Assembly: GCA_017524545.1 (NCBI GenBank)
Contig: JAFXVN010000035.1
Location: 1 to 64,000 of the forward strand
DNA from: Bacteroidaceae bacterium
GTDB taxonomy: Bacteria > Bacteroidota > Bacteroidia > Bacteroidales > Bacteroidaceae
Length of the DNA stretch: 64,000 nt
Reading direction: 5' to 3'
The notes beneath the pieces are model-generated. The model had not been told where the DNA came from. It did no database searches and worked only from the letters and a program-made list of their open reading frames with translations. Below, one piece after another: positions 36,276 to 43,923 of the stretch. A program made the translations under genes and the position numbers. Within the stretch, counting starts at the first letter, position 1; each line of letters starts with the position of its first letter.

Positions 36276-37667
36276 TTAGTGTTCATGAATTAGATTTGTT
36301 TTAATGACCCAATGCCCCGCATTGGTATTGCCTTCGCGAATCAATACACCTTTCTTCTGCATTGCAGCAAGGTCACGCCAGATTGTTCGTGGAACTACTG
36401 ACAGAGCTACTGACATTTGATCGCCAGAAACGAAAGGATTCTCCTTTATCAGTTTACATATATTTTTCTGTCTTTCTGTTAGTTGTATTACTGACAAACT
36501 ACTGACATCTTTGGTGACATTGAGTCCCTTTTGAATTGCCAAAAATTTCTCGCGCTTAATAGTGGCCATAACTCCGCCATGTACCTCTTCGAACATAGGC
36601 ATTTCCAAGTTCTCTGCATTGAAGGCTTCGCGAATCTTTTCGTAGCCGCGTCCCCACGCCTCAATAAAGCCCGCCAAATAGAATACGTTGGCGATGAGTT
36701 TGTTGCGAGGTCTTGATTCGTGGCGTTCGAAGAGAGTCTTGACAGTGTAATTGGCAGGCAATGTTCCGTCGTTCCACAACGTGATAGAATCCTCAAATAC
36801 CCTCATCTGTGTAAATGTGCCTGTATAATTCTTATGCACTATCGAGTTGCAAATCATCTCCCTTAAACCATCTTCAGGAATCTCTAAAGGCTCTTTGCGT
36901 CTCATGCCTTCGTAATGAATCGGTGACACCAGATACTTGGTTCTCAAAGTTTCGATAATCTTATCCGGCATCAATATCAGCGGACAGGCAATCCTGTCTT
37001 GAAGAATCAGGTCTGCGTCACTGTTCCCGAATCGTCCGATTCGGAAGGCAACCGACATGTTCCATCGCTCCACGTCCTTGCCGAAAAGTAATAAGGCAGC
37101 CATCGTAAGCAAGCCGCTGTTCTCGTCTATCAGATGCAATCTGCGAAGTAATTGCTCAATGCTGTCTTTTCTTGCTGCGGCATTTATCCTTCCCTCGTCA
37201 ATAGCTGCATCAAGGAAATACTTGACTGCCGAGCGGTCAATATCTTTAATTGTTGCCGAAGGAACAGATGTTGCATCCCAAGTGACGTTCATCTTCCGCA
37301 TCAGGAAATCTGTTAATGCGGGTCCGTTCAACTCCTGCATTGTGCTTCCTGAGCGGTAGTAGTACTTCCCTTTATAGCTGATGGGCACATTGCTTGGCTC
37401 AATCACCATTTCGATATATTCCTGTCCTTCCTGTTCATGAAGGTTCACATCCACTACCAGCCCCATAAAGTTGACAATCTTGTTGGGAATATCTTCCAGA
37501 AGTTTTTTTGTATTCTTCAAGCCTACCACTTCATGTTTGTCATTAACGCCGAAGTACATCACGGCTCCCTGTGCATTTGCAAAACCGCAAATCCACTTCA
37601 GGTATTCATCCTGCCAATTGCTCTTGAACTCGACGTTTTGGCACTCTTTGGGTTTTATCTTGCTCAT
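36276..37667 (-). CDS. AlbA_2/Schlafen-like putative transcriptional regulator
   Basis: 463 residues. N-terminal AlbA_2 DNA-binding domain (NVEFKSNWQDEYLKWICGFA, GAVMYFGVNDKHEVVGL), followed by the HATPase_c_4-type RecG-like region (AVEYFLD-like, LREMICNSIVHKNY, ESRPRNKLIANVFYLAGFIE, WGRGYEKI), and a C-terminal winged helix (LTERQKNICKLIKEN, DLAAMQKKGVLIREG). Such proteins are often annotated as ATP-dependent DNA helicase RecG-related, but helicase motifs are absent. Probably a DNA-binding regulator; target unknown. Upstream gene in a two-gene unit with tadA. Confidence 0.85.
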   Translation of the reverse strand: MSKIKPKECQNVEFKSNWQDEYLKWICGFANAQGAVMYFGVNDKHEVVGLKNTKKLLEDIPNKIVNFMGLVVDVNLHEQEGQEYIEMVIEPSNVPISYKGKYYYRSGSTMQELNGPALTDFLMRKMNVTWDATSVPSATIKDIDRSAVKYFLDAAIDEGRINAAARKDSIEQLLRRLHLIDENSGLLTMAALLLFGKDVERWNMSVAFRIGRFGNSDADLILQDRIACPLILMPDKIIETLRTKYLVSPIHYEGMRRKEPLEIPEDGLREMICNSIVHKNYTGTFTQMRVFEDSITLWNDGTLPANYTVKTLFERHESRPRNKLIANVFYLAGFIEAWGRGYEKIREAFNAENLEMPMFEEVHGGVMATIKREKFLAIQKGLNVTKDVSSLSVIQLTERQKNICKLIKENPFVSGDQMSVALSVVPRTIWRDLAAMQKKGVLIREGNTNAGHWVIKTNLIHEH

Positions 37668-37863
37668 ATTATATGATGATTTTAGGGATGCTATTGCTTT
37701 CCTCTCGTTATGGGCTGTAAAGGTACGACATTTTTCCTAATCTTTCAAACTTTTTGGCTCAAGGTGTTTTCCATTCTTCCAATTTGACTCTACAATCGTC
37801 ACGTTTTTTGTGGCGAATTGTGTGTTTCTTTCCAATTTGCCTCGCTGTTACAATTATTTTCCG

Positions 37864-37871
37864 TAACTTTG
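37864..37871 (+). promoter_or_regulatory. -7 box of HD-domain gene
   Basis: TAACTTTG; the predicted leader of about 110 bases contains both a GC-rich palindrome and an AT-rich repeat. Confidence 0.65.
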
Positions 37872-37892
37872 CAGAGGGGAACGCCATTGACA

Positions 37893-37919
37893 GACCCCCT
37901 AACTCCCTTTAGGGGGGAC
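37893..37919. repeat. GC-rich REP-like palindrome, intergenic copy
   Basis: ACCCCCTAA-CTCCCT-TTAGGGGGG; 8-bp arms. Same family as the copies inside feoB, two glycosyltransferases and rnhB. Confidence 0.8.
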
Positions 37920-37930
37920 AAATAAGCAGG

Positions 37931-37979
37931 TAGTTAAATCGTAAATAAATTGTAAATTGTAAATCGTCAAATCGTAAAT
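37931..37979. repeat. AT-rich repeat array before HD gene
   Basis: Five or six variants of TAAATCGTAAATTG/GTCAAAT, period 8-9; same family as 8637 and 11504. Confidence 0.8.
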
Positions 37980-37986
37980 TATAGTG

Positions 37987-38865
37987 ATGAACAACAAAGA
38001 ATACCTCGTTGTCAGTCGCAGTAACGGGACGACGAAGACCGGGTCGCCGTACGCTTCGCTCAAGGTGGCGAACCTCAACGAGACCATCAATGTAGCGGTT
38101 TGGGACATGGCGCCGACGGCGGAGCCACAGGTTGGGCAGCTCGTTGTCTTCTATAACATGAAGGACAACGACGGCAAGAAGTCGTGCGACCTGCGAGACC
38201 TGAAGTGCTGTGGGGAGCCGCTGCTCGACCATCCGCTCTACAACCTGTTGCCCCGCCCGATACGTCGGGATGTCTGGGACGACACGATTAGGAAGCTTTT
38301 AGGCTATTGCAGCGACAAGGCTTTGATGGCGATTATCGAGGAGTTTGCCAACCGCTTCTATGAGCCGTTCTGCCTCTATCCGGCAGCCACAGCCATGCAC
38401 CATGCCTATCCCGGCGGCTTGCTGAACCATACGCACCAGATGCTTCGGATGCTCGAAGGGCTCTATCCCTGCCTGCCCTATGAGGTGAAGGTGGAGCATT
38501 GCATCCTTGCGATTCTCTTCCACGACTGCGGCAAGATGAACGAGTACAGCAAGACGGGCGAGAGCCAGCCCGACATGTATCTGCTCGGACACATCTACAT
38601 CGGAGCGCATTGGCTGCAGAACATCCTTGAAAGCAGGGGCATCGACAAGGAAGAGACGAAGCGCATCGTGCATTGCGTTCTGGCGCATCATGGTCAGCGC
38701 GAGTTCGGCAGTCCCGTCGTGCCTTGCACGCAGGAAGCCATCGTGGTGAGCCACATCGACAACCTCAGTGCCAAGACCGACACTTGGGAAGGGGCAGGCG
38801 AGATGGAATATGTGAATGCGCTGGGAACGAAGAAGGTAAGCCCCGCTTTAGTTCATAGTTCATAA
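37987..38865 (+). CDS. OB-fold/HD-domain hydrolase (YhaM-like)
   Basis: 292 residues from the ATG at 37987 (GTG at 37984 is possible). N-terminal OB-fold nucleic-acid binding domain (about 1-80), then an HD phosphohydrolase domain with GGLLNHTHQMLRM, LFHDCGKMNEY (His-Asp), and VLAHHGQREFGSPV. This domain pair is that of YhaM 3'-5' exoribonucleases. The last residues (PALVHSS) and stop are encoded by a dispersed TTCATAG repeat, so the original C terminus has been replaced or extended. Confidence 0.88.
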   Translation: MNNKEYLVVSRSNGTTKTGSPYASLKVANLNETINVAVWDMAPTAEPQVGQLVVFYNMKDNDGKKSCDLRDLKCCGEPLLDHPLYNLLPRPIRRDVWDDTIRKLLGYCSDKALMAIIEEFANRFYEPFCLYPAATAMHHAYPGGLLNHTHQMLRMLEGLYPCLPYEVKVEHCILAILFHDCGKMNEYSKTGESQPDMYLLGHIYIGAHWLQNILESRGIDKEETKRIVHCVLAHHGQREFGSPVVPCTQEAIVVSHIDNLSAKTDTWEGAGEMEYVNALGTKKVSPALVHSS

Positions 38866-38883
38866 TTCATAGTTCATAGTTAT
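38850..38883. repeat. TTCATAGTTCATAATTCATAG repeat between HD gene and licD
   Basis: Four copies of period 9-10. It encodes the last four residues and TAA stop of the HD protein and ends just before the GTG start of the LicD gene. Confidence 0.8.
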
Positions 38884-38884
38884 T

Positions 38885-39715
38885 GTGAATTACAAAGAGG
38901 CAGAATTATCGCGATTGCAGGAAGCACTCTATGAGACGCTGGGCGAGGTGGACCGCATCTGCAGGAAGCACGGCATCCGTTATTTCGTGACGGGTGGCAC
39001 GGCTATCGGTGCTTACTTCTGGGGGAAGATTCTGCCTTGGGACGATGATGTCGATGTGGGCATGATGCGTCCCGACTACGAGCGCTTTGCCGCGATTGCG
39101 CAAGAAGAGATGGGCGACCGCTTCTTCCTGCAAACTCCAGACACAGAGCCGCATACGCCTTTCTACTTTATGAAAGTCCGCATGAACGGCTCCCGCTTCT
39201 CGGAGGCCACCTTCAAACACATCAAGATGCATCAGGGCATCTATGTCGATATCTTCCCCTTCGACAAGATACCCCGGCAGGCTTGGCTCGAGCGGTTGCA
39301 ACACAGTGTGCTCTTCTTCTTCAACGGCCTCTTCATCGCCAAGGAGATATGGCAGTGGAAGCATTGCGGCAAGTGCGACATCCCGGAGCCAAGGAAGCGA
39401 GGCTGGTTGCCGTGTCTGTTCACGAGACTGCTCATCTCTGTCCTCAGCAAACGCACTATATATAATATAATGTATAAGGTGCAGACGGCATTCAACGGCA
39501 AGAACCTAAAGGAAGTAAAGAACATCATCACCAAGAGCGAGCACCTGCCCATCGAAGACATTAAGCAAGCTCAGACCGTGACCTTGGGTTCCTTGCAGGT
39601 CTATGCCCCTAAAGACCTCCTGCTCTACCTTAACAACCATTACGGCTCTGTGCGCAAAGACATACCTGACGAGATGAAGATAAGTCACCGACCTGAGGAA
39701 CTCGTTTTTCCCTAA
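38885..39715 (+). CDS. LicD-family phosphotransferase
   Basis: 276 residues, GTG start at 38885 right after a repeat array. LicD/fukutin nucleotidyltransferase fold: FVTGGTAIGAYFWGKILPWD followed by DDVDVGM (metal-binding Asp cluster about 52-57), FFLQTPDTEPHTPFYFMKVR, GIYVDIFPFDKIP. Such enzymes add phosphocholine or other phospho-groups to surface glycans. Its TAA stop begins another repeat, and the membrane acyltransferase follows, so these two probably modify surface polysaccharide together. Confidence 0.88.
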   Translation: MNYKEAELSRLQEALYETLGEVDRICRKHGIRYFVTGGTAIGAYFWGKILPWDDDVDVGMMRPDYERFAAIAQEEMGDRFFLQTPDTEPHTPFYFMKVRMNGSRFSEATFKHIKMHQGIYVDIFPFDKIPRQAWLERLQHSVLFFFNGLFIAKEIWQWKHCGKCDIPEPRKRGWLPCLFTRLLISVLSKRTIYNIMYKVQTAFNGKNLKEVKNIITKSEHLPIEDIKQAQTVTLGSLQVYAPKDLLLYLNNHYGSVRKDIPDEMKISHRPEELVFP

Positions 39716-39736
39716 CTATGAACTATGGACTATGAA
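39713..39736. repeat. ACTATGAACTATGGACTATGAA repeat between licD and acyltransferase
   Basis: Core ACTATG occurs three times with period about 8-9. The last copy contains the ATG start of the acyltransferase (39732). Confidence 0.75.
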
Positions 39737-40805
39737 GCAAAGCTCGACGAAAGTCAACTATGAACTGAAGAAAAGAAACCACGCCTTCGACATCCTTTGC
39801 GGCATCTGCATCATTCGCATGGTGACGCTCCACATCATGGCCTTCTGCGGCCAGGAGAAGCTGGACTGGTGGCAGGAAGTGATGCGGTGGAGCTTCTTCT
39901 TCATGAGCTTCTTCTTCTTCAAGGCCGGCTACTTCAACAAAGGCACTTCCTCTGGCACGGACCTTGACTACCTTCGCGACCGCTCGAAGCGTCTGCTCGT
40001 GCCTTATCTGATGAGCGGCTTCATCGGTGCCGCCGTCTATTTCAGCTTCTATTTCCCTCTGGTTGACCGCTATAAGAAGTTCGTCGAGCCGTTGGAGTGG
40101 AGCCACCTCTGGATGAAGAGCGGCTTCTATGGCAACTCTCCCATCTGGTTTCTCTTTTCCTTCTTCACCGTCTATATGATGGTGCGGTACATCGACAAAG
40201 TGAAGCACCTGTGTTGGCTCACGATTATCTTCCCTGCCCTCAGTTATTGGGCATACAGCACGGGCAACAATGTGCCGATGAGCCTCGGCAATGTCTTTAT
40301 CGCCTGCTATTTCTTCTATCTCGGCAGGCTGTGGCATTGGGTGATGCAGAGGTTTAGCCGAGAGCAGGTGATGGGGGCTTCGTGGCTGATGGTGGCGGCT
40401 TTTGTCGTGCTGGGAATTGTGACTCCTGGCACTTACAACATGAGCCAGAACCTCTTCACAGGCAATCCCGTGATGGCTGTCGTGAATGCTACCTTGGTGC
40501 TTTGTGGTTTGGCGGGCGTCCTGCTCACCTTGGATGTGCCCCGCATCCCCTGGCTCTGCTTCATCGGCGAGCACAGCATGGTCTTCTTCATCTCGCACTA
40601 TCCCATGCTCTACTTCTACAAGTTCACCCGCCTTTCCTTCGGCAGGAGCATCTACGGAAAGGTGGATGATGTGCTCATCCTGCTGCCCGTCATCTTCTGC
40701 CTCTGTGCCTGGCTGGTGCCTTACATAGAGCGTGTCCCGTGGCTCAGCGGAAGGTGGCCGGCTCAGAAGCGTGCATCTGTAGCAGCCGAGACACGCCCAG
40801 ACTGA
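39732..40805 (+). CDS. membrane acyltransferase family 3
   Basis: 357 residues, multi-spanning (about ten hydrophobic segments). Acyl_transf_3 features: RNHAFDILCGICIIRMVTLH at the N terminus, FKAGYF, RDRSKRLLVPYL, SPIWFLFSFF, GEHSMVFFISHYPML. Transfers acetyl or similar groups to extracytoplasmic glycans. The start codon lies within a dispersed repeat. The 3' end overlaps the convergent Nudix gene by 62 bp. Confidence 0.88.
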   Translation: MKQSSTKVNYELKKRNHAFDILCGICIIRMVTLHIMAFCGQEKLDWWQEVMRWSFFFMSFFFFKAGYFNKGTSSGTDLDYLRDRSKRLLVPYLMSGFIGAAVYFSFYFPLVDRYKKFVEPLEWSHLWMKSGFYGNSPIWFLFSFFTVYMMVRYIDKVKHLCWLTIIFPALSYWAYSTGNNVPMSLGNVFIACYFFYLGRLWHWVMQRFSREQVMGASWLMVAAFVVLGIVTPGTYNMSQNLFTGNPVMAVVNATLVLCGLAGVLLTLDVPRIPWLCFIGEHSMVFFISHYPMLYFYKFTRLSFGRSIYGKVDDVLILLPVIFCLCAWLVPYIERVPWLSGRWPAQKRASVAAETRPD

Positions 40806-41304
40806 TGGACTTCAATCCGAAGTCTTCCGCCCTGACATCTTCCCACGGCAGCCAAAGCACTTCGCCCGCATCGTCCATTGCAGTCGCGCCTTCTGTCCTT
40901 TGAACCTTACATAGGAAGAAGAGGTCGAGCGTCGGGATGTCCATCCCGCCAAAGTGGTACATGTTGGGCAGCGAGAAGAGGTAACGTGCCGTGTTGACGG
41001 TGAGGCCGGTCTCTTCCATCACTTCTCGGCGGACACCCTCTTCGCCCGTCTCATAGCAGTCGCAGAAGCCGCCGGGCAAGTCCAGTGTACCCTTCGCTGG
41101 CTCTTTGCTGCGGCGCACAGCCAGCAGACGGTCCTGGTCATCGACAATGATGGCGACCGTCGAAGCGCTTGGGTTCATGAAATAGACGAAGCCGCAAGCC
41201 TCGCACCGCTTGCTTTTCTCAGTGTCCTCGACGAAAGCCTCTGCCCCGCACTTCGGGCAATGGCTAAAGAGCTTCAGCAGGTGATTTCCTTTGCAATCCT
41301 TCAT
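40744..41304 (-). CDS. Nudix hydrolase with zinc ribbon (NudC-like)
   Basis: 186 residues from the ATG at 41304; the longer open frame crosses the promoter and is rejected. N-terminal zinc ribbon HCPKCGAEAF ... RCEACGF, then the Nudix box GGFCDCYETGEEGVRREVME followed by ETGL. Resembles NADH pyrophosphatase/ADP-ribose type Nudix enzymes. The last 20 codons overlap the acyltransferase gene on the other strand. Confidence 0.9.
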   Translation of the reverse strand: MKDCKGNHLLKLFSHCPKCGAEAFVEDTEKSKRCEACGFVYFMNPSASTVAIIVDDQDRLLAVRRSKEPAKGTLDLPGGFCDCYETGEEGVRREVMEETGLTVNTARYLFSLPNMYHFGGMDIPTLDLFFLCKVQRTEGATAMDDAGEVLWLPWEDVRAEDFGLKSISLGVSRLLQMHASEPATFR

Positions 41305-41327
41305 ACTTTTTTGATATTTCTTGTTTG

Positions 41328-41335
41328 CAAAAGTA
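41328..41335 (-). promoter_or_regulatory. -7 box of Nudix gene
   Basis: Minus strand TACTTTTG, 23 bp before the ATG at 41304. Confidence 0.65.
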
Positions 41336-41365
41336 GCGAAAAGTGCGATATAAAGCAAGTTTTCG

Positions 41366-41396
41366 TTGCCTATTCCACGGAAAACTGCTAACTTTG
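41366..41396 (+). promoter_or_regulatory. promoter of NfeD-flotillin operon
   Basis: TTG at 41366-41368 and TAACTTTG at 41389-41396 with a 20-bp spacer; divergent from the Nudix promoter. Confidence 0.7.
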
Positions 41397-41440
41397 TATC
41401 GAAGAAACGCAAAAGATAATATGTCAAACAATAAAATTAC

Positions 41441-42049
41441 ATGCTTATGAGTGTTCTTTCAGAGTGGTTCAACCAATTAGACCCGACCCTAAGAGTATAT
41501 TGGGGTATTGCTATCTTTGCTTCTATCGTCGTAATTATACAGATGGCGATGTCCTTCGCAGGCACGGGCGATGTGGATACAGGCGATGTCGATGTGGATT
41601 TCGACGCAGATACAGATGCCGATGCAGACAGCCTCGACCATGCCGGAGCCATGCATTTGCTTTCTATCCGCAACGTCTTCTACTTCCTGCTGGGCTTTGG
41701 CTGGACAGGCATCAGCCTGTGGTACACCATCCCCAATCCCATCGTTCTTGCGCTTGTGGCAGCATTGGTGGGTTGTCTCTTCGTCGGCATCTTCCTGTTC
41801 CTGTTCCGTCAGATGATGAAGCTTCAGAGCAATGGAGCCTTCGATATCAACGACTCTGTAGGCAAGGTGTGTGATGTCTATCTGCGCATCCCTGCAAACA
41901 ATCAGGGCTTGGGCAAGGTGCAAATCAGCTTCAACGGCTCTGTTCAGGAATTGGATGCCCGCACCCCCGGAGAGCAGATAATGTCGGGTGCCAAGGTTCG
42001 TGTGCTGCGTGTAATAGACAACAAGGTGCTTGAAGTAGAGCCTGCATAG
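41441..42049 (+). CDS. NfeD-like membrane protein
   Basis: 202 residues. One membrane helix near 20-40, then an Asp-rich extracytoplasmic loop (GDVDTGDVDVDFDADTDADA), two more helices about 82-125, and a C-terminal OB-fold (about 135-202: DSVGKVCDVYLRIPANN, PGEQIMSGAKVRVLRVIDNK). Short NfeD proteins pair with flotillins in bacterial membrane microdomains, and the flotillin gene follows 46 bp downstream. Start ATG at 41441; ATG at 41447 is equally possible. Confidence 0.87.
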   Translation: MLMSVLSEWFNQLDPTLRVYWGIAIFASIVVIIQMAMSFAGTGDVDTGDVDVDFDADTDADADSLDHAGAMHLLSIRNVFYFLLGFGWTGISLWYTIPNPIVLALVAALVGCLFVGIFLFLFRQMMKLQSNGAFDINDSVGKVCDVYLRIPANNQGLGKVQISFNGSVQELDARTPGEQIMSGAKVRVLRVIDNKVLEVEPA

Positions 42050-42095
42050 TCTTCTAAATATGAGATTTATTAACGTTTAACCAATAATTAAAACT

Positions 42096-43676
42096 ATGAT
42101 TTTCGAGAATCCTCTAACCCTTATTGTTGTGGGAGCTGTCCTCTTCGTAGCCATTGTTGCTTTCTTGGCGAATCGCTACAGGAAGTGTCCTGCCGACAAA
42201 ATCCTTGTCATCTATGGTAGTGGCAATGGTGCAAAGAAGTCTGCCAACTGTGTTCATGGCGGTGGTGCCTTTGTTTGGCCCGTCATTCAGGACTATGCCT
42301 ACATGAGCCTGACGCCCATTGGTATTGATGCCAACCTGACCAATGCCCTTTCCAGGCAGAACATCCGCGTGGACGTGCCTTGCCGCTTTACCGTTGGTAT
42401 CAGCACAGACCCCGATTATATGAATGCTGCTGCCGAGCGTTTGCTTGGGCAGAGCGCCAACCAGATACAGGAGATGGCCCGCGATATCCTCTTCGGTCAG
42501 CTCCGTTTGGTGATTGCCACGATGAGCATCGAGGAGTTGAACTCCGACCGCGACAAGTTCCTGGAGGCCATTACTGCCAATGTGGAAGTGGAGTTGAAGA
42601 AGATTGGTCTGAAGCTCATCAATGTGAATGTGACCGATATCAAAGACGAGAGCGGCTATATCGAAGCTCTCGGACAGGAGGCTGCGGCCAAGGCTATCAA
42701 CGAGGCCAAAGTGCGTGTGGCTGAGCAGGAGAAGCTCGGACAGACGGGTAAGGCTAAGGCCAACAACGAGGCCAAGGTGAGTGTGGCCGAGCAGGACAAG
42801 ATTGGTATGATTGGCGAGGCTGAGGCTCAAAAGGAAATGCGTATTCGTACCGCTGCCGCCAATGCCGATGCCGTGAAGGGCGAGAACCAGGCCAAGGTGG
42901 AGATAGCCAATTCGGAGGCCATGCTTCGCGAGGCCGAGGCTGAGGCAGAACGCAAGGCTACGGCTGCCGAGAAGATTGCTGCTGCCAAGGCTTTGGAGGA
43001 AGCGTATGGTGCCGAGCAGAAGGCAGAAATTGCCCGTGCCGAGCGTGAACGCAGCACGCAGGCTGCCAATGTCATTGTCGCTCAGGACATTGAGAAGAAG
43101 CGTATCGTGATTGCAACCGAGGCAGAAGCCGAGAAAAAGCGCGTCAATGCCCAAGGTGAGGCCGATGCCATCACCACAAAGGCCAAGGGTGAAGGTGATG
43201 CCATCGCCATCAAAGCCAAAGGTGAGGCCGAGGCAGTCAAGATTAAGGCACAGGCTGAGTCTGAGGCAATTGCAATCAAGGCCAAGGGTGAGGCTGAAGC
43301 TACATACGCCAAGATGAGTGCCGAGGCTAAGGGTCTTTACGAGATACTGACGAAGCAGGCCGACGGTTACGACAAGATGATACAGGCCGCAGGCGGCGAC
43401 CCCAACAAGGCATACACGCTCCTGTTGCTCGAGAAGCTGCCCGAACTCGTCAAGACACAAGTCGAGGCCATCAAGGGCATCAACATCGACAAGGTTACTG
43501 TATGGGACAATGGCGGCGGAGCAGGCGACGGCAAGACCAGCACAGCCAACTTCCTGTCGGGCCTCATGAAGAGCGTTCCTCCCTTGAGCGACCTCTTCGA
43601 CCAGGCAGGCATGTCGCTTCCTGAATACCTCGCAAAGAAGAAGGAAGAGACACCCTCCGTACCTTCCGCCGAGTAG
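42096..43676 (+). CDS. flotillin-like SPFH protein
   Basis: 526 residues. N-terminal membrane segment (LIVVGAVLFVAIVAFLANRY), SPFH/band 7 domain about 30-200 (VDVPCRFTVGIS, EMARDILFGQLRLVIATMSI), then a long Ala/Glu-rich coiled coil about 210-420 of flotillin type with repeated KAKGEAEA units, and a C-terminal region about 430-526. Forms large oligomers organising membrane microdomains. Operon with NfeD, as in Bacillus YuaF-YuaG. The 3' end is followed by palindromic repeats and a terminator. Confidence 0.93.
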   Translation: MIFENPLTLIVVGAVLFVAIVAFLANRYRKCPADKILVIYGSGNGAKKSANCVHGGGAFVWPVIQDYAYMSLTPIGIDANLTNALSRQNIRVDVPCRFTVGISTDPDYMNAAAERLLGQSANQIQEMARDILFGQLRLVIATMSIEELNSDRDKFLEAITANVEVELKKIGLKLINVNVTDIKDESGYIEALGQEAAAKAINEAKVRVAEQEKLGQTGKAKANNEAKVSVAEQDKIGMIGEAEAQKEMRIRTAAANADAVKGENQAKVEIANSEAMLREAEAEAERKATAAEKIAAAKALEEAYGAEQKAEIARAERERSTQAANVIVAQDIEKKRIVIATEAEAEKKRVNAQGEADAITTKAKGEGDAIAIKAKGEAEAVKIKAQAESEAIAIKAKGEAEATYAKMSAEAKGLYEILTKQADGYDKMIQAAGGDPNKAYTLLLLEKLPELVKTQVEAIKGINIDKVTVWDNGGGAGDGKTSTANFLSGLMKSVPPLSDLFDQAGMSLPEYLAKKKEETPSVPSAE

Positions 43677-43700
43677 GTGCAAGCCTCGCTTCCGGACAAG

Positions 43701-43775
43701 GCACGCTTAGTTGTCCAATTAGGCACGTTTAGTTGGGCAATTAGGCGTGCCTAATTTGCCAATTAGACGTGTGTG
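43701..43775. repeat. palindromic AATTAGGCACG repeats after flotillin gene
   Basis: About five units of (C)AATTAG(G/A)C(A/G)CGT, period about 15-20, alternating in orientation. AATTAGGCACG (43717-43727) pairs perfectly with CGTGCCTAATT (43746-43756). Confidence 0.8.
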
Positions 43776-43847
43776 GTTGGCCGGCATAGCGTGGATAGTT
43801 GAGGCGAAGTCCCTGTCGTGTCACCTTTTTTAGGTATTTTTATTGTT

Positions 43848-43886
43848 AAGAGGCATGTAGCTGTTTGCTATGTGCCTCTTTTTTTG
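43848..43886 (+). terminator. terminator of NfeD-flotillin operon
   Basis: AAGAGGCA (43848-43855) / TGCCTCTT (43873-43880) with inner TAGC/GCTA pairs and a following T-run. The loop contains the -33 box of the feoB promoter. Confidence 0.82.
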
Positions 43887-43894
43887 TATCTTTG
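43864..43894 (+). promoter_or_regulatory. feoB promoter overlapping terminator
   Basis: TTTG (43864-43867) and TATCTTTG (43887-43894), 19-bp spacer, 29 bp before the feoB ATG. Confidence 0.8.
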
Positions 43895-43923
43895 CAAAGC
43901 GAAAGCCTTAAAAGCTAATAACG

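Larger units (their letters stand above)
37668..37986. other. divergent intergenic region with promoter, palindrome and repeats
   Basis: About 320 bases. It holds a minus-strand TACCTTTA near 37724 (AlbA_2 gene), a plus-strand -7 box TAACTTTG at 37864-37871, a GC-rich hairpin at 37893-37919 (CCCCCTAA / TTAGGGGG) and an AT-rich repeat array at 37931-37979 that runs up to the HD gene start. Confidence 0.75.
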
